Positions 1 through 10,699 of a stretch of 64,000 nt of DNA are shown here, piece after piece. Under the pieces are notes generated by a model. That model had not been told where the DNA came from and searched no databases. It saw only the letters and a list, made by a program, of their open reading frames with translations. Both the position numbers and the translations under genes were made by a program. How positions within the stretch are numbered: position 1 is the stretch's first letter; each line of letters opens with the position of its first letter. The DNA is from Blastomyces gilchristii SLH14081 (taxonomy: Eukaryota > Ascomycota > Eurotiomycetes > Onygenales > Ajellomycetaceae), in assembly GCF_000003855.2 (NCBI RefSeq), contig NW_003101680.1, positions 186,001-250,000 of the forward strand, given 5' to 3'.

Positions 1-63
1 AGCAAATTGTGATATTTTAGTTCTAAATAATATAGTCCGTGAGCTGAAGATATGTTGTTGTTA

Positions 64-240
64 TCACTAGCTCTACTGAAAGGTCTACGCTAATACATTG
101 ATGTTAAATCGGAGGTGTTGCGTGATATCTTGCGGGGGGTGCTACAAGATGCTAAGAAAATAAGCTTAGTACCTACGATTCTGTGTCAGGTGGAAGGTCG
201 AGTATTAATCAGAGCTTACAAGGGGAATGTTGATATGATG
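64..240 (+). pseudogene. possible AAA-type ATPase N-terminal fragment
   Basis: Read in frame 2, positions 94-168 give a stretch containing DVKSEVLRDILRGVLQD. This resembles the segment before the ATP-binding core of a group of fungal AAA ATPases, where a 'vkSe.LrdvLr.vl.d..gisl' pattern is common. Reading downstream is broken by TGA codons from about 250. No Walker motifs are visible, so only a fragment is present and it may begin outside the window. This is family resemblance recalled by eye; the match is short and could be chance. Confidence 0.3.
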
Positions 241-530
241 ATGAGAGTTTGAAGAGAAGACTCATCTCAGACAAAAAGCTTCTGACCTTCATATGAGACA
301 TTGATTAATTGAAGCAAATTTCCACGAAGTGACATCGCTATAGACATGATGATTCTTCCAACTCAGTTCATCAGAGTTGTGAAGTTAACAAGTACACGAG
401 GCCACAAAGAATGAAGAACCTTGAGAGACACTAACTTTTACTGACCGTCTACAATACACTTAATAAAATTTAGACTAGATTACTTTTCAAAACAGGCAAA
501 GCCTCTGCTTAGTAATTTTCTCGAATTCAT
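241..530. other. unassigned sequence before the first repeat
   Basis: No long open frame and no recognisable domain. TGA codons interrupt the frame that carries the possible ATPase fragment upstream. It may be the decayed continuation of that fragment. Confidence 0.4.
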
Positions 531-668
531 TGTAATTTACAACAAATAAAATTTTTCATTCAACTATTCACTCTTATTCTTGAGTTTTTCTTGTTTTCTT
601 CTCTTTCCCTCTCTGAACTTCAGATATTTTGTGTAGTTCTCACACATTGTTTGAGACAGAGAGAGATA
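531..668. repeat. ~140-bp dispersed repeat, copy 1 (uninterrupted)
   Basis: The segment starts TGTAATTTACAAC and ends near GAGAGAGATA. It matches, with mostly transition differences, the bipartite sequence 4147-4255 plus 23200-23227. Similarity also covers about 8 bp upstream (ATTCAT). Copy 1 is the more mutated copy (GGGACGGAGG corresponds to GAGACAGAGA) and lacks the copia insertion, so it shows the empty target site. The family is unknown; it could be a short LTR, a MITE or another terminal repeat. Confidence 0.65.
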
Positions 669-2038
669 ATACTTCTTCTGTTTCTGTAAGAGTGTGTCTT
701 TTCAGAGCTGTACTGAATATGACACTCACTATATCTTTGTCTGATGATGGAAAGTGGCTGCTCAAAGCATCAGACTTATTAAAATTAGTTATAAAGTACT
801 GATTATCTTTATAAATGAGAAGATAGACATCTTTACAGCAACAGTCATTAAAGTAGCTACATAGTATACACTAAAGTATGTTTTTTCATTAATAACATAT
901 CTGTATAAGACTACTATACTCAGTTCATAACTTCTTGACATACTTTAAGTTTGATAATTGCATAATATAGAATTTGATTTTAAGAAAGATAAAGAATCTA
1001 AGACTTGATAATTATCATTTAATACTATAAAAAACAATCTTAATTTATAGTTATAAGTGAGTGTTATCTAGAAATAGAGTAGTCTTCATAGATACTTTTT
1101 AAAAGTATATACTTCTGTTAAATATTATTTCAAGTGATCAGTCATTTTACTGCAGTGCTTACAGACTTGAATTACAATTTATAATCTAAAACTGTAACTC
1201 TCATTATTCTGACTGATTATTCAACTCAGTCTTACAATTCAACTTCATAGTTATGATTTATAATCTGAATCTGTGACTCTTCACATATTAGAAAGTATGC
1301 TCTTTTATTTTATTAAAACAGAATGCTCTACAGTTAATATCAGAATATGTAAGATATGACTCTGTTATCTATCACTGACAATCTCTCACCATGACTACTA
1401 ATTACTTTGACAGAGATGATTAATGAGTTTTTCTAGATAGTTAATTGATGTATTCATATACTCAGACTTGAATCAGAATATCAAGTCATACTGTCTGATA
1501 TTTCTTATAAAGAAGAAGAATTGATTTTTGAATAGCATTCTCTCTTCTGTAATTTATTGCATATTCTTCTAAAAGGTGGCTGCAGGCTCACTCTCAGAGA
1601 TGTCATTAACTCTCACAGTGAGCTTCTCTTCTGCTTCAAGAAAGCTCAAGAGTAACTCATGTCTCACAGAAAGTGTATTTTGAGATACAGACAAGCTTAT
1701 TACAGTGATACTGTAAGATATATTACTCTGAGAAAGTGCTCTTGAGATAGAGCAGCTCATGTATGAGAAAGTGACCTAGACAATTGCTCACATGAGCTAT
1801 TTCCTCACAAGAGAATATTTTCAAGAAGAAACTTATCACAGAAGAGGCTTTTTAAATATATACTTCTCAATGATCAAACTTCACAATATTCAATAGCTGT
1901 GAAAAAATCCATGTGTACTGGTATCTATGTCTATACAGCTAAAAAGGCTTATATATCTCAGATACCAATACAAGAGAATAACTTTGTGAAATATGAGGAC
2001 TCACTCGAATCGAGTAACAGTAACTTAAGATAATCATT
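669..2038. other. AT-rich, hypermutated sequence without recognisable gene
   Basis: Only short shadow frames are present. The base pattern (C almost always followed by A or T, G almost always preceded by A or T) is that of the mutated transposons elsewhere in the window. I cannot assign it to a family. Confidence 0.5.
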
Positions 2039-2317
2039 TTATTCATACAGGCCTCCTGTAAGTTTTTTCTCAGGAACTTGACTGAATACAAACGAATTTG
2101 GCGATCCGGCGATCCGGCGTGGTTGGTACGGACCCACATAGTTTAATTCAATCGAATTGTAGTGATCACGGTGTAAGTCTCCAATTGTTTCAAATGCGTG
2201 TGAAGACATGCGAAGGTGTCTAAATGTATTCTTTGTTGATCCATGAAAAATTGTCAACTCACCTGAAATGTAATCAACAGAAAATCTGTGCTGCATGGAA
2301 ACACAAAGGCCCTTCAC
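2039..2317 (-). CDS. hypothetical protein, doubtful
   Basis: This 92-codon frame sits in a little-mutated island, where open frames are less likely to be products of stop-codon depletion. I do not recognise the product. It contains a short tandem of GCGATCCG at about 2101-2118, giving an uneven local composition. Its 5' end overlaps the start of the BTB-like relic on the other strand, so at least one of the two is not a real gene in this region. No promoter or intron signals were identified. Confidence 0.18.
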   Translation of the reverse strand: MKGLCVSMQHRFSVDYISGELTIFHGSTKNTFRHLRMSSHAFETIGDLHRDHYNSIELNYVGPYQPRRIAGSPNSFVFSQVPEKKLTGGLYE

Positions 2318-2998
2318 AAGAAAACCAGGATAAAAAGGACCAGACAGTCACCCAAGTTACAAAAAGTAAAGGTTCACAAAGTATTATGTGGGGCAGATGT
2401 GAAGAGCGGGAGACTACAAGATGGCAGAGCAGATGAGATCAAAGAGCAGAGAGAGAAAAGAGGGTGTACAGTACACAGCCAAAGGAACTCCAGCGAAGGC
2501 TGCGTGCTGTGTAGGTCCCCGAAGCAAAGGAAAATATATAAACCGCAGCCGGAAGCGCCATGCTGAACTTTGGTAAATCGTCCTCTTGGCGGCGCAGGGC
2601 CTCCTTGGATATTTCCAACGAATGTCCTGTGACTCACACCACCTGAAAATACCGGACCCTGGGAGGACTTCACCCCTGTGTTTCTCGAACAGGCCCGACT
2701 GTACGTGCTGGCCGACAAATATGGCATAGACTTGTTGTGCCAGCTGATCCTTTCCAAATTGCATCAAACACTGAGAACCTTCAACCTGTATGACACTGGA
2801 GTGAGTGGCATTGTTGAATTTGTTCGATTTGTCTACTTGAACACACCACCAAATCAAAGCAGTAAGATCGATGGCATGAGGAATTTCACAACACATTATG
2901 TTGTTTCTGTTCTTGATCAAATTGATGAGAATGAATGTTTCCAGGAACTTTTAGAAGAAGGTGGTCCTTTCGTCTGTGATTTCTGGCACATTATTTGA
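2288..2998 (+). pseudogene. BTB/POZ-domain protein relic
   Basis: Two segments in the same frame resemble fungal BTB proteins. The first (2288-2566) contains KVKVHKVLC, like the 'f.vHk.vLc' core motif at the start of BTB folds. The second (2633-2998) contains FLEQARLYVLADKYGID, then QLILSKLHQTL, and ends with LLEEGGPFVCDFW, a typical C-terminal arrangement in ascomycete BTB proteins. TGA stops at 2564-2566 and 2630-2632 and a poorly matching stretch between them break the gene. Introns could explain part of this, but I see no clean splice pair. BTB proteins are protein-interaction factors, often cullin-3 adaptors; no specific role can be given. The second segment is the firm part of the call. 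Confidence 0.7.
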
Positions 2999-3230
2999 AG
3001 TGTTAAGGAAAGCTCTAGCGTATGCTCTGGCGTATGAGATGAATGCGGTTCTAGGGTCTTGTGATGTTTACGATATATGGATGCCAGACCATCTAAAAAG
3101 GATCCGGTCTGTCATTGATGAGATCCCTTGTGAAGTACGTTTTGATGTTTCACAGTCCCTGTCATTTTTAGATGAGGATGGCAGCCAACCAAGTCCAGCG
3201 AGCTTTGTAGCCTCAGCAAAAGTTACCTAG
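2961..3230 (+). CDS. hypothetical open frame after BTB relic
   Basis: A frame in another phase overlaps the end of the BTB relic and runs 89 codons with good composition, including DIWMPDHLKRIRSVIDEIP. No family recognised. It could be an exon of the neighbouring relic, a separate small gene, or a chance frame in an unmutated island. Confidence 0.25.
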   Translation: MVLSSVISGTLFEVLRKALAYALAYEMNAVLGSCDVYDIWMPDHLKRIRSVIDEIPCEVRFDVSQSLSFLDEDGSQPSPASFVASAKVT

Positions 3231-3353
3231 AGATGGTGGATGGATCATATAACATAGAGAATTTGAGCCTCATTCATGTTAAACTATGGCTGTACAACTC
3301 CATATCGAGACTTAGGGCAGGCCAGTCCGATGCTTGTCCCATGATTTCGGTAC

Positions 3354-3665
3354 ATGGCCACCTTCAGAAGAACAGATTGTATGAGCTCCAATTTTAGTCT
3401 GGAAGCTCCATTCACAACTGACAATGAGCAGGAGAAGCACTATCCTCATACAGTTCGCAAGACATATAAAGATTATCAAGCACCATCTAAAAAGAGGCGC
3501 GGACAGAGAGAGACTCTCTTCAGAAAGAGTGTGGAGTACAGTGATAAATGCAGAGCTGATGTCTATGTCATCATCTACGTGAACAATCGATACCTCACCC
3601 TGTACACAAACGGAAATCCGCCACCATCAGTGGAGCAAACTGTACGACTCTTGAATCTAGTTTAA
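3354..3665 (+). CDS. MADS-box-like (SRF-type) small protein, possibly decayed
   Basis: A 103-codon frame holds a basic stretch (KKRRGQRETLFRKSVEYSDK) followed by CRADVYVIIYVNNRYLTLY. This pattern, basic residues then 'etLfrKa.e.s..c.aDVyv.i...gr.y.y', is seen in small MADS-like proteins scattered through ascomycete genomes. In true MADS proteins the region binds DNA and dimerises. The upstream 40 residues carry no recognised domain. No internal stop is present, yet neighbouring relics are broken, so expression is doubtful. The call rests on motif resemblance alone; the alternative is an unrelated basic protein. Confidence 0.45.
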   Translation: MATFRRTDCMSSNFSLEAPFTTDNEQEKHYPHTVRKTYKDYQAPSKKRRGQRETLFRKSVEYSDKCRADVYVIIYVNNRYLTLYTNGNPPPSVEQTVRLLNLV

Positions 3666-4146
3666 GTGCTTTTACTGACCTACAGCAGGCGTATCACTAC
3701 CCCCTCCCGATTTATGAGACGCCTGTTAGTTATCGACAACAGCTTGACAGCCGTCAGGTTTTTTTTCACAGTCCTGAAAGAAATGATGCCCATTCTTAGC
3801 TTTATGATATATGCCCATATACCTAGTTTTAGAACAAATTTACTTACACTTTCACTCCTCACATAATAGTCTTATTATTAGAAAGAGAGTAGCAGCTACT
3901 ATCTCAGGAAACAGTGTAACTGCTGGCCTTTTATTGAAATCAGTTCTCTTTCTCTAGGAACTTTAATTCCCTGACGAACTCTGCAGATGTGGTTTTTCTA
4001 AAATCAGAAACTAATCCATGAGAAGCATGCTGCCTCAGGGAAAGTCTAACTGCTGGCCTTTTAGTTCTTAAGAGAAGCCATGATTTCTAGTCAAGCAGGT
4101 GCCATAGTTTTAAGTATGTGATGATTTGATTTTATAAGAAATTCAT
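3666..4146. other. intergenic stretch with a short direct repeat
   Basis: No gene seen. It contains a near-duplicate of AACTGCTGGCCTTTTA at about 3918 and 4049, each preceded by a similar GGAAA-rich context. Composition shifts from normal to hypermutated at about 3870. Confidence 0.45.
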
Positions 4147-4255
4147 TGTAATTTACAACAAACAACAATTTTCATCTAACTATTCACACTTATTCTCGAG
4201 TTTCTCTTATTTCTCTTCTTCCCCCCTCTAGACCTCAGATATTTCGTGTAGTTCT
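4147..4255. repeat. ~140-bp dispersed repeat, copy 2, left part
   Basis: This matches 531-640 and ends in GTTCT, the target duplicated by the copia insertion. It resumes at 23200. It is less mutated than copy 1. Confidence 0.65.
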
Positions 4256-4350
4256 TGTGAAAGGTGTAAAGCTTGTGTGATTGAAAGGTTGCTAGCTTGT
4301 GAAAAGTTATATAGTGGAAGGATTAGTAAGCCAGATCATGTGACCTGACA
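4256..4350 (-). repeat. copia 3' LTR
   Basis: Begins TGTGAAAGGTG and ends ACCTGACA on the plus strand. It is nearly identical to 23100-23194 and the same length (95 bp). Reading the minus strand, a purine run (GAGTGAGGA) lies immediately inside it, as expected for a polypurine tract. Confidence 0.88.
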
Positions 4351-4699
4351 TCCTCACTCATCAGAGTAACTATACATCATGCTATATACAAAATTCACCT
4401 TCAAATCAAGTACAGATACAAAAATGACTGGAAAATGTGTAGTAATGAAAAATCAGTTATGAGATACATCATTTTTTATCCCTCTATTTCTCTATCTTCT
4501 TTATATTCTCTTTTCAACATGTATATTTCAACATTTCAAGTGATTTAGTAAGCTCATTCATCATGTTCTCAGCAGATGAAATATATTAGATAGATATTTC
4601 ATTCTTACAGACAAGATTCTGAAGAATGTGAAAACAGATCTCTATATACTTCAAGCAGTGGGAAATTGCTTCAGAAGAGAATAGCTCTATAGTGAACTT

Positions 4700-5010
4700 A
4701 TTATCAGCATAAATTGTATAAGTCAGATCATTGACTGTGATGAGAATGAGGTGATCATCAGCATTCAGATTGTTGAGATGAGATGAGATGAATTCAGTGT
4801 CTTCTAGAAGCTCTCAGAGACAGACAAGCTCATATACAGTCTTAAAGAATGCAATATATTTGACCTCTGTTGATGATTTGAAGACCTCTGTTTATCAGCA
4901 GCTCTGTCATGCAACAGGGTCACCTGTCATGTAGATGATATAATCAGTGATTGAATGAGATTCTGAATCTCTACCAGCTCAATTGACATCTGTATATGCT
5001 ACAGGTTCAA
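4700..5010 (-). pseudogene. copia RNase H domain
   Basis: The minus-strand translation gives AYTDV(N)-AG at the start, then SSTEVKYIAFFK and ELVCLR. These correspond to the copia RNase H signatures 'GY.DaDwAg' and 'sSTEAEY.A...a..E..wLr'. At least three TGA codons stand where Trp is expected. It lies directly downstream of the RT segment in the element's reading direction. Confidence 0.75.
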
Positions 5011-5149
5011 TTTCAGCACCTCTGTGATAGGTTATACTCTCATTGATTGAACTCTGTAGATATCAGAGTGTACACTTATATACAGCTCAGTTCTTTGATG
5101 TAGACTGAGAGCTGAATTGTTCAAGAAATTCTGTGATGAAGCTCATATC

Positions 5150-6040
5150 AGAATATGTATTAATTGCCAGATATTACAGAGATCTGATATCAGATTAATA
5201 GAATTATAGAGTAAATTCTACTGTGTATATAATCAGTTTCTCATTATTATTCATAAAATTGACATTCTTCTTCATAGAAGTGAATGTAGAATGATAGTTA
5301 TTCATTGAGAACTTCTTCAGAAAATTCCTTATAAAGAGAGATTGAGACAATGTTAATGAAGTTGAATCTCTATCAATCTTTATTTCTAGATAGCAGTTAG
5401 AATTCTCTACATTCTTGATCTTATAATTAGCAGTGATTTCAGCTTTGACCCAGTTCAGATCATCAATCTTCAGACTATAGAGACAGACATTATTCACATA
5501 GATAGTTATATAGACTTATCTTTCATCATGAATAAATAGTCTGATATCATAGAGACTGACTTAGAAGTCTGAGTGTAATAGCATCTTTCACAGCTTCTCA
5601 TATCATAAGAGTGCTGCTTGCTTAAGACTGTAGAGTCTCTACATCAACTCACATATAAGATTATCACAGTCTTCACAGAATTCTGTGAGTTGATTCATAT
5701 ATATTTATTCATCAGCAGACAGTTGAATATTCAAAAAAGCAGTCATCATATCAATCTGCAGAACATACTATTCTCAGAATGCTGAGATTATCATGAGAGC
5801 TTGTGAGATGAATGCAGAGACAATGAGTGCAAAGATTCTTGAGTAATTGACTCTCTTCTATTGAAGATTTCTGCAGATAACTCAGTGAGTCTTATAGCAG
5901 ATAATCTCACTTATATTATTAAACTTTTTATTAAATACTCATTGGCTGTGAAGAACACTCATTTATAATATTCTCTCAATCAGTTATCAGATCTCTATCT
6001 GTTTCAAACAGTTAATCTCTTTAACACAGGCCTTGTAATA
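5150..6040 (-). pseudogene. copia reverse transcriptase
   Basis: The best-preserved frame is 5204-5497, which reads YLEIKIDRD, LTLSQSLFIRNFLKKF and NYHSTFTSMKK. This is the 'fLGi.i.rd...i.lsQ.kYi...L.kf.m.' stretch after the copia catalytic site. Just upstream (about 5495-5515) the catalytic YVDD reads YVNN, both Asp codons having changed to Asn. Stops elsewhere make it non-functional. Confidence 0.8.
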
Positions 6041-6394
6041 ATACTTTCATTCCATGAAAGCTTTGACACATGTGAGGTTTTTCAGGATTGAAAGTGCAGC
6101 AATCTCAGAATCAGTGAATAGGTCTTCAAGACTGTCTCTCACTGAAGATTCTCTCACTGTAGATTCTCTCACTATAGTGATATCTCTTATAGATGTCAAA
6201 GAATCATCAGATTCAACTGTGAGTTTCAGGAAATTCAGTGTATTCTGTACTAAAAAGATAGATATTCTCATGGAGATATCATAGTCAATTCATCAATTAT
6301 TAGTGAGTATGAGAAATAATGAACACTCAGGTTGAATTTCCTTATCAATGAACAGATTATTAATTGATGAATCAGAAATCACTGCAGTCTCTTG

Positions 6395-6736
6395 TCAGAC
6401 TGCAGTGAGTGAGTCTGATATCAATGAAGAAATCACTGCAGCTACTTTACAGACTGTATTAAGTAGAACCTTCAGGTTGTTTGTTATCAGTATCAATGAA
6501 TTAACAAGATGAAAGTTCTTCTGAAAGATGATGTCTTTTAATATGTATAAATATCTGTTGAAGAGGTTCATCAATCTATAATTGATAAAATCATCATATT
6601 TCACAAAAATCAACTCTTTAAAATGAGAAGTTATCTTATTAATGAGCTTGAGAACTATCTTCAAGAATGCTTTGCAACCTCATCAGTGAATGCTGTATGC
6701 AGAGAGTAGAGCTTCAAGTCAGACCTTATACAGTGT
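6395..6736 (-). pseudogene. copia integrase C-terminal part
   Basis: The frame 6395-6664 reads KYDDFINYRLMNLFNRYL, matching the copia integrase-RT linker 'fvGYd....yrl.d.....i...rDv.F.E'. Upstream, SDLKLYSLH lies before a GCKAF-like stretch, matching 'pdlshLrvfGc.ayv'. The element then continues at 14922 across the GyB insertion. Confidence 0.72.
6732..6736. repeat. GyB target-site duplication, left
   Basis: AGTGT directly precedes the left GyB LTR and is repeated at 14917-14921 directly after the right LTR. Confidence 0.85.
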
Positions 6737-7269
6737 TGTAACATGACAGAACCGAAGCAGTGACTAGTCAGCGGTGTTATGTAGAAGTAGTTGTTTAAGA
6801 AGCTATATAAGTGAGCTTGACTATCTTGCTTGAATAGTGAGCTCATAGACTACAGAGTTATTGTGAGAATATCACAGATATAATACTTAGTATACTAAGA
6901 AGATTGTATAAGACATGCAGTAACTCTTATATATATTTCAGTAGAAGAAAAATAAATCACTGACTTCTTTAATGAGAAGTCAGCATCTAGCTATTCTATA
7001 TAGATAATGAGTGAATACTCTTCTTTTATTTTATAAGTGAGAATAGCTGAAGTAATATCTCAGTGATATCTTACTGTTAAGAAAGAGTAATCTGCTGATC
7101 TTATATAGAAGTGAGATTCTTATATTCATTAATTGAATCTTTCTATAATATATCTGAATGATGTTATAGAGTAATTGAAAACTGGTTCAGATAAGATGAA
7201 ATCATCTGCATGAAAGTGATAAGCTGTGTGAAACTGCAGTGAGATCTTGACACAGCTGAGAGTGTGATA
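6737..7269 (-). repeat. GyB 3' LTR (hypermutated)
   Basis: Plus-strand ends are TGTAACATGACAG and GAGTGTGATA. It aligns without gaps to 14384-14916 over the stretch I compared (last ~97 bp), where the differences, about 27, are all C/T or G/A. The adjacent plus-strand CTCTTCTCTTT is the complement of a polypurine tract. Confidence 0.88.
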
Positions 7270-7687
7270 ATACTCTTCTCTTTAAGAGCATAGTTCTGAT
7301 GCTCTTAAGATTACTGAATTAGAAATTATCTTTATTGTATAACAATGATTATCAACTGATTTAACAGCACATATACTGTGTATGATATAAAGAAATAGAT
7401 GAGTTTTTCTGCTAACTGTATAAATCTTTCTTTTCTCATCTTCATTCAAATCAAACATATGATAAGTGAGTTTCTTATATATTGATTTAAAATGTGAAAA
7501 ATGTAGTTAATAAGTGACTTACAGATCTCTTATTATATTTCATTCTATATATGAAATTTCCTGCAAAAGTGATGTGTTTTAGAGACAAAGTTAACAGTAG
7601 TGACAGGATTTTTTGAAAAGATTCTCTCTCTCTGTAACACATTTTTCTTCTCTCTCTCTCATCTGTAATAGTAAGTGCATGGGAGCA

Positions 7688-7990
7688 TTATTCTTGAGAG
7701 ACAATAAGAGGCTTATTCTGATGTTTTCTAGTGAGTAAATGTCTTTGTGATGCAGCTGCGGCCTCCGTGACTGCTAAGAAAGCCAGGTTGAAGATGGAGA
7801 TGACAGCATCAATGAGCTGCAGAAGCACTGCTCTCATTGCCACATCTTCTCCTGCTTCTCTTGCAGCTGTGGTGGTAGTTCCTGTGCCTTGCAGTGAGGT
7901 GTCATCCCTTCTGCCAGTTGGTTCATCTGTGTCCAGTTCTTTCTCTGCCTCTTCCATCACTGTTGTGACGCTGCCCCCCCCTCAGTCAAC
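7688..7990 (-). CDS. extra 3' open frame of GyB, less-mutated island
   Basis: The minus-strand frame 7688-7960 encodes MMEEAEKELDTDEPTGRR, then Thr/Ala-rich sequence, then a hydrophobic stretch (LLQLIDAVISIFNLAFLAVTE), and ends with a basic segment. Composition is normal here while both sides are AT-rich and mutated. Its place between the chromodomain and the 3' LTR fits the additional 3' coding region found in some fungal gypsy elements, but I do not recognise the protein. It could also be the tail of the polyprotein. Confidence 0.4.
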
Positions 7991-8699
7991 ACAGTAGTAT
8001 ATGACCCTGTGTGATCATTTAAAGAGGATCTCAGAGAGAGCTTGATTCTGGAAACAGTGACTCTGAGAAGCTCAATTCATAGTTCTTCTCCTGTGACATG
8101 CCTGAGCCCTGCTCAGAATACTGCTGAGTTGAGTCTGCAGAGTTCTGTGATTTCTTTGTCTTCTCTCTGTGAGAAGGCTTCAGTGCAGTCTCTGACTGAT
8201 ACTATCACTTATCTGCACTGCACTAAACAGCTGAAGAAGAGAGAGATTTTATACATCTGTCTCTTCTCTCACTTCTGTTATTTTCATTGTATCTGTAACA
8301 ATGACTTCTGTCTCTCTGTAAGTATTATCTCATAGAAAGATATTATGTCAGCTCTGATAAGAAGCTCAGATACTCAAGCAGTACAGAGTAAGAGTCTCAG
8401 AGCTTTAAGTATTGATAAATTCTATCAAGACTGAGAAGGTCTCTCTTGCTTATCTGTAAAAGAAGATGAAAGTGTGAATCTTCAAGATAAAAAAATACCT
8501 CAGAATGACTGATCTTAAGAAGAGATTAGTCAGCACTGCTATTAAAAGCACTATAAAGATCAATTGCTGATTAAAGAGAATCTCACTTCAGTTGAAACAG
8601 ATAACTGAGATGCTTTATAAGTTGATAAGTTAATACTTTCAGTATCTCTTATACTCTTCTGCAGCATGCTTCTCTGTGATGCTGCAGTACTAACTTCTC

Positions 8700-9406
8700 A
8701 GCAGGCAAAGATGCTGATGCTGAAGACTTCAACAGTGAAGAATGAGTTTGATGAAGATGTGATTGTTGATGAGTAGACTCTGATCTCTTCTTTTTACTTT
8801 TTCAGCAGACTGCAGCTCTATTAGAATAGCAGCAGTCTGTGAGTTAATAATATTAATCTTTGTTGATTTCAAATATCTCTTTCTTTTCTTATTAACTGCT
8901 TCAGAAATTTTACACTTGTATAGTCTCATTAAACTTCTAAAAATTCTTTGAGAGAAAATAGAAGAAGAGTGCTATAAAGTTAATAAGACACTGACTCATC
9001 ACTGCAAGATTATCTCTAAAAAACTCTTTAAGAAAAATAAGAAGTCTTAAGCAGCATTTCTTATTCAATATCTCTGATGTGTAACAGAGTGATCTCTACT
9101 AGCTGTCTCATAGCTTGTAATCTCTTTCTCAGTATTTTTCAAATGCTCAAGCAGTTCTCATGAATTCTCTGATAATGAATAATCTTTTCATTTAATGAGA
9201 TATTGAAGCTTACTGTAATATGTTTACTTATTCAATATTTTCTTTATAAGATATTCAGTATTACTCTCAATCTTGATATTATTCAGCTGAGATAGCTTCA
9301 CTCTGAGACATTGCTTATAGAGCTTTAAATAGAAAATATGAAAAATAGAATGAATTGATTTCAATTCTGAGAGTAATTTCAACTCATATATCTGCTTACT
9401 CATCAC
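8700..9406 (-). pseudogene. GyB integrase C-terminus and chromodomain
   Basis: The frame 9224-9406 reads SIHSIFHIFYLKLYKQ, the 'r.HpVFHvslLepy' motif at the end of gypsy integrases. It is followed by EYLIKKILNK. The chromodomain continues to about 9120 with YYSKLQYLIK, a TGA in place of Trp, then KDYSLSENS and ELLEHLKNTEKE. This fits 'EylVEkIld.r...g.lqYlVkWkgy...e.tWEp.e.l'. Chromodomains guide chromovirus integration to heterochromatin. Confidence 0.8.
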
Positions 9407-9679
9407 TCTTGTTACTGAGAAAGGTTCTAGTCACTACTCACTGAGCTTCTTACACAGTCTCATTATCTTGATATTCTTTGCTAAAAGTAGTACTTGATCT
9501 TCTATTAAGAACTTCATTAAAAGATGTTTTTAATTATAGTATTTCATCTGCTACTTCTGAGTGTGATGAATGCTTTTCACTGTCTTCTCATAGATTTTAT
9601 TCAAAAGTTCTAATCTTGCTTTTACTTCTGATACTGAGAGATACTCTGTTCTCTGTACTTGTTCAATATTCTGACTATC

Positions 9680-10480
9680 TATTCTTCTCTTTGAAATGTT
9701 ATCTGTAATGTCACTGAGTAATAAAAAATTATATCTATAATAAGTATAGAAAGAAGATATCTTTAAGATTACATTCTTTACATTATTATATACAAATTTG
9801 ATGATTAAAAGATATTTGAGTCAATTATTCTGATAATATAAACTGAATGCTTAAAGATACTGTTCTAGTGTCTGATTCTAATATTCAGTCTGATCATCTG
9901 TCTGCAGATGAAATGCAGTACTGAGAAGATATCTTATTATAAGATGATAGTAAAAAGCTGATCAGTATTTGCTAATGAAGAGGAATTCTTAATCTGTTAT
10001 TAATGATTTTGAAGCACTGTGATCATGAATAATAGTATCTAAAAACAGGTCAGTCAATTCAGAGGCTTTAATCTTTTTATGAATAGAGATATATTTAATC
10101 ATCTTTGTAAAATGATCAATAATGATCAAAATTGAGTTATATTCTTTGACTCTTATTGACTTTGACAGGTCAACTATGAAATTCATTGATAGATTCTGTT
10201 ATAAGCTCTTTGAAACAGACAGTGATATTAACTCACTGTATTACTTATATCACAGAATCTTTATTCTTTGACAGATATTATAAGTCTCAACATACTCTTT
10301 AATATCTGCTCAGAGTTTGTCTTAAATATATTTATGTTTTAGAAGCTTCTCAGTCTTCTCTAACCTGAAGTGCTCTGTATGAAGATTATTATGATGAATT
10401 CTTAATAACTTCTGACACATTGCTCTGCTATGAGAGATAAAGACTGAATCATTCAGCAGTAGAAGTTCACATTCTTCTAG
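9680..10480 (-). pseudogene. GyB integrase core
   Basis: The frame 9989-10186 reads MNFIVDLSKS, YNSILIIIDHFTKMIKYI and ELTDLFLDTIIHDHSAS, the standard gypsy integrase core 'DFI..LP.S...ys.Il.ivDrltKm.h.ip....i.a..la..fl..i...hG.P..ivSDrg'. The first catalytic Asp is retained (FIVD). Surrounding frames are broken. Confidence 0.85.
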
Positions 10481-10699
10481 TTATCAGTGACTTGATTTCT
10501 TAGCAGTATCACTCTGCTCAGAGCCTGTCTCTTTCAAGTTCAAACTGAATTCTTTCTTCTTCAACTTCTGAATTTGAGCTGCAGTAGAGGTATTCCTCTT
10601 CTGTAACTTATTAATGAATTTCAAAAGTAGTTGAATTGAAAGATTGTAGACTGTTTTATTCTTTGTCAATTCAATAATTGTAAGATATAATATAAGAAG

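Noticed and set aside
6054..6284. Plus-strand frame opposite the copia body
   Set aside because: It is a mirror of a minus-strand frame; simple Ser/Asp-rich translation from repeated CTCTCAC units inside copia.
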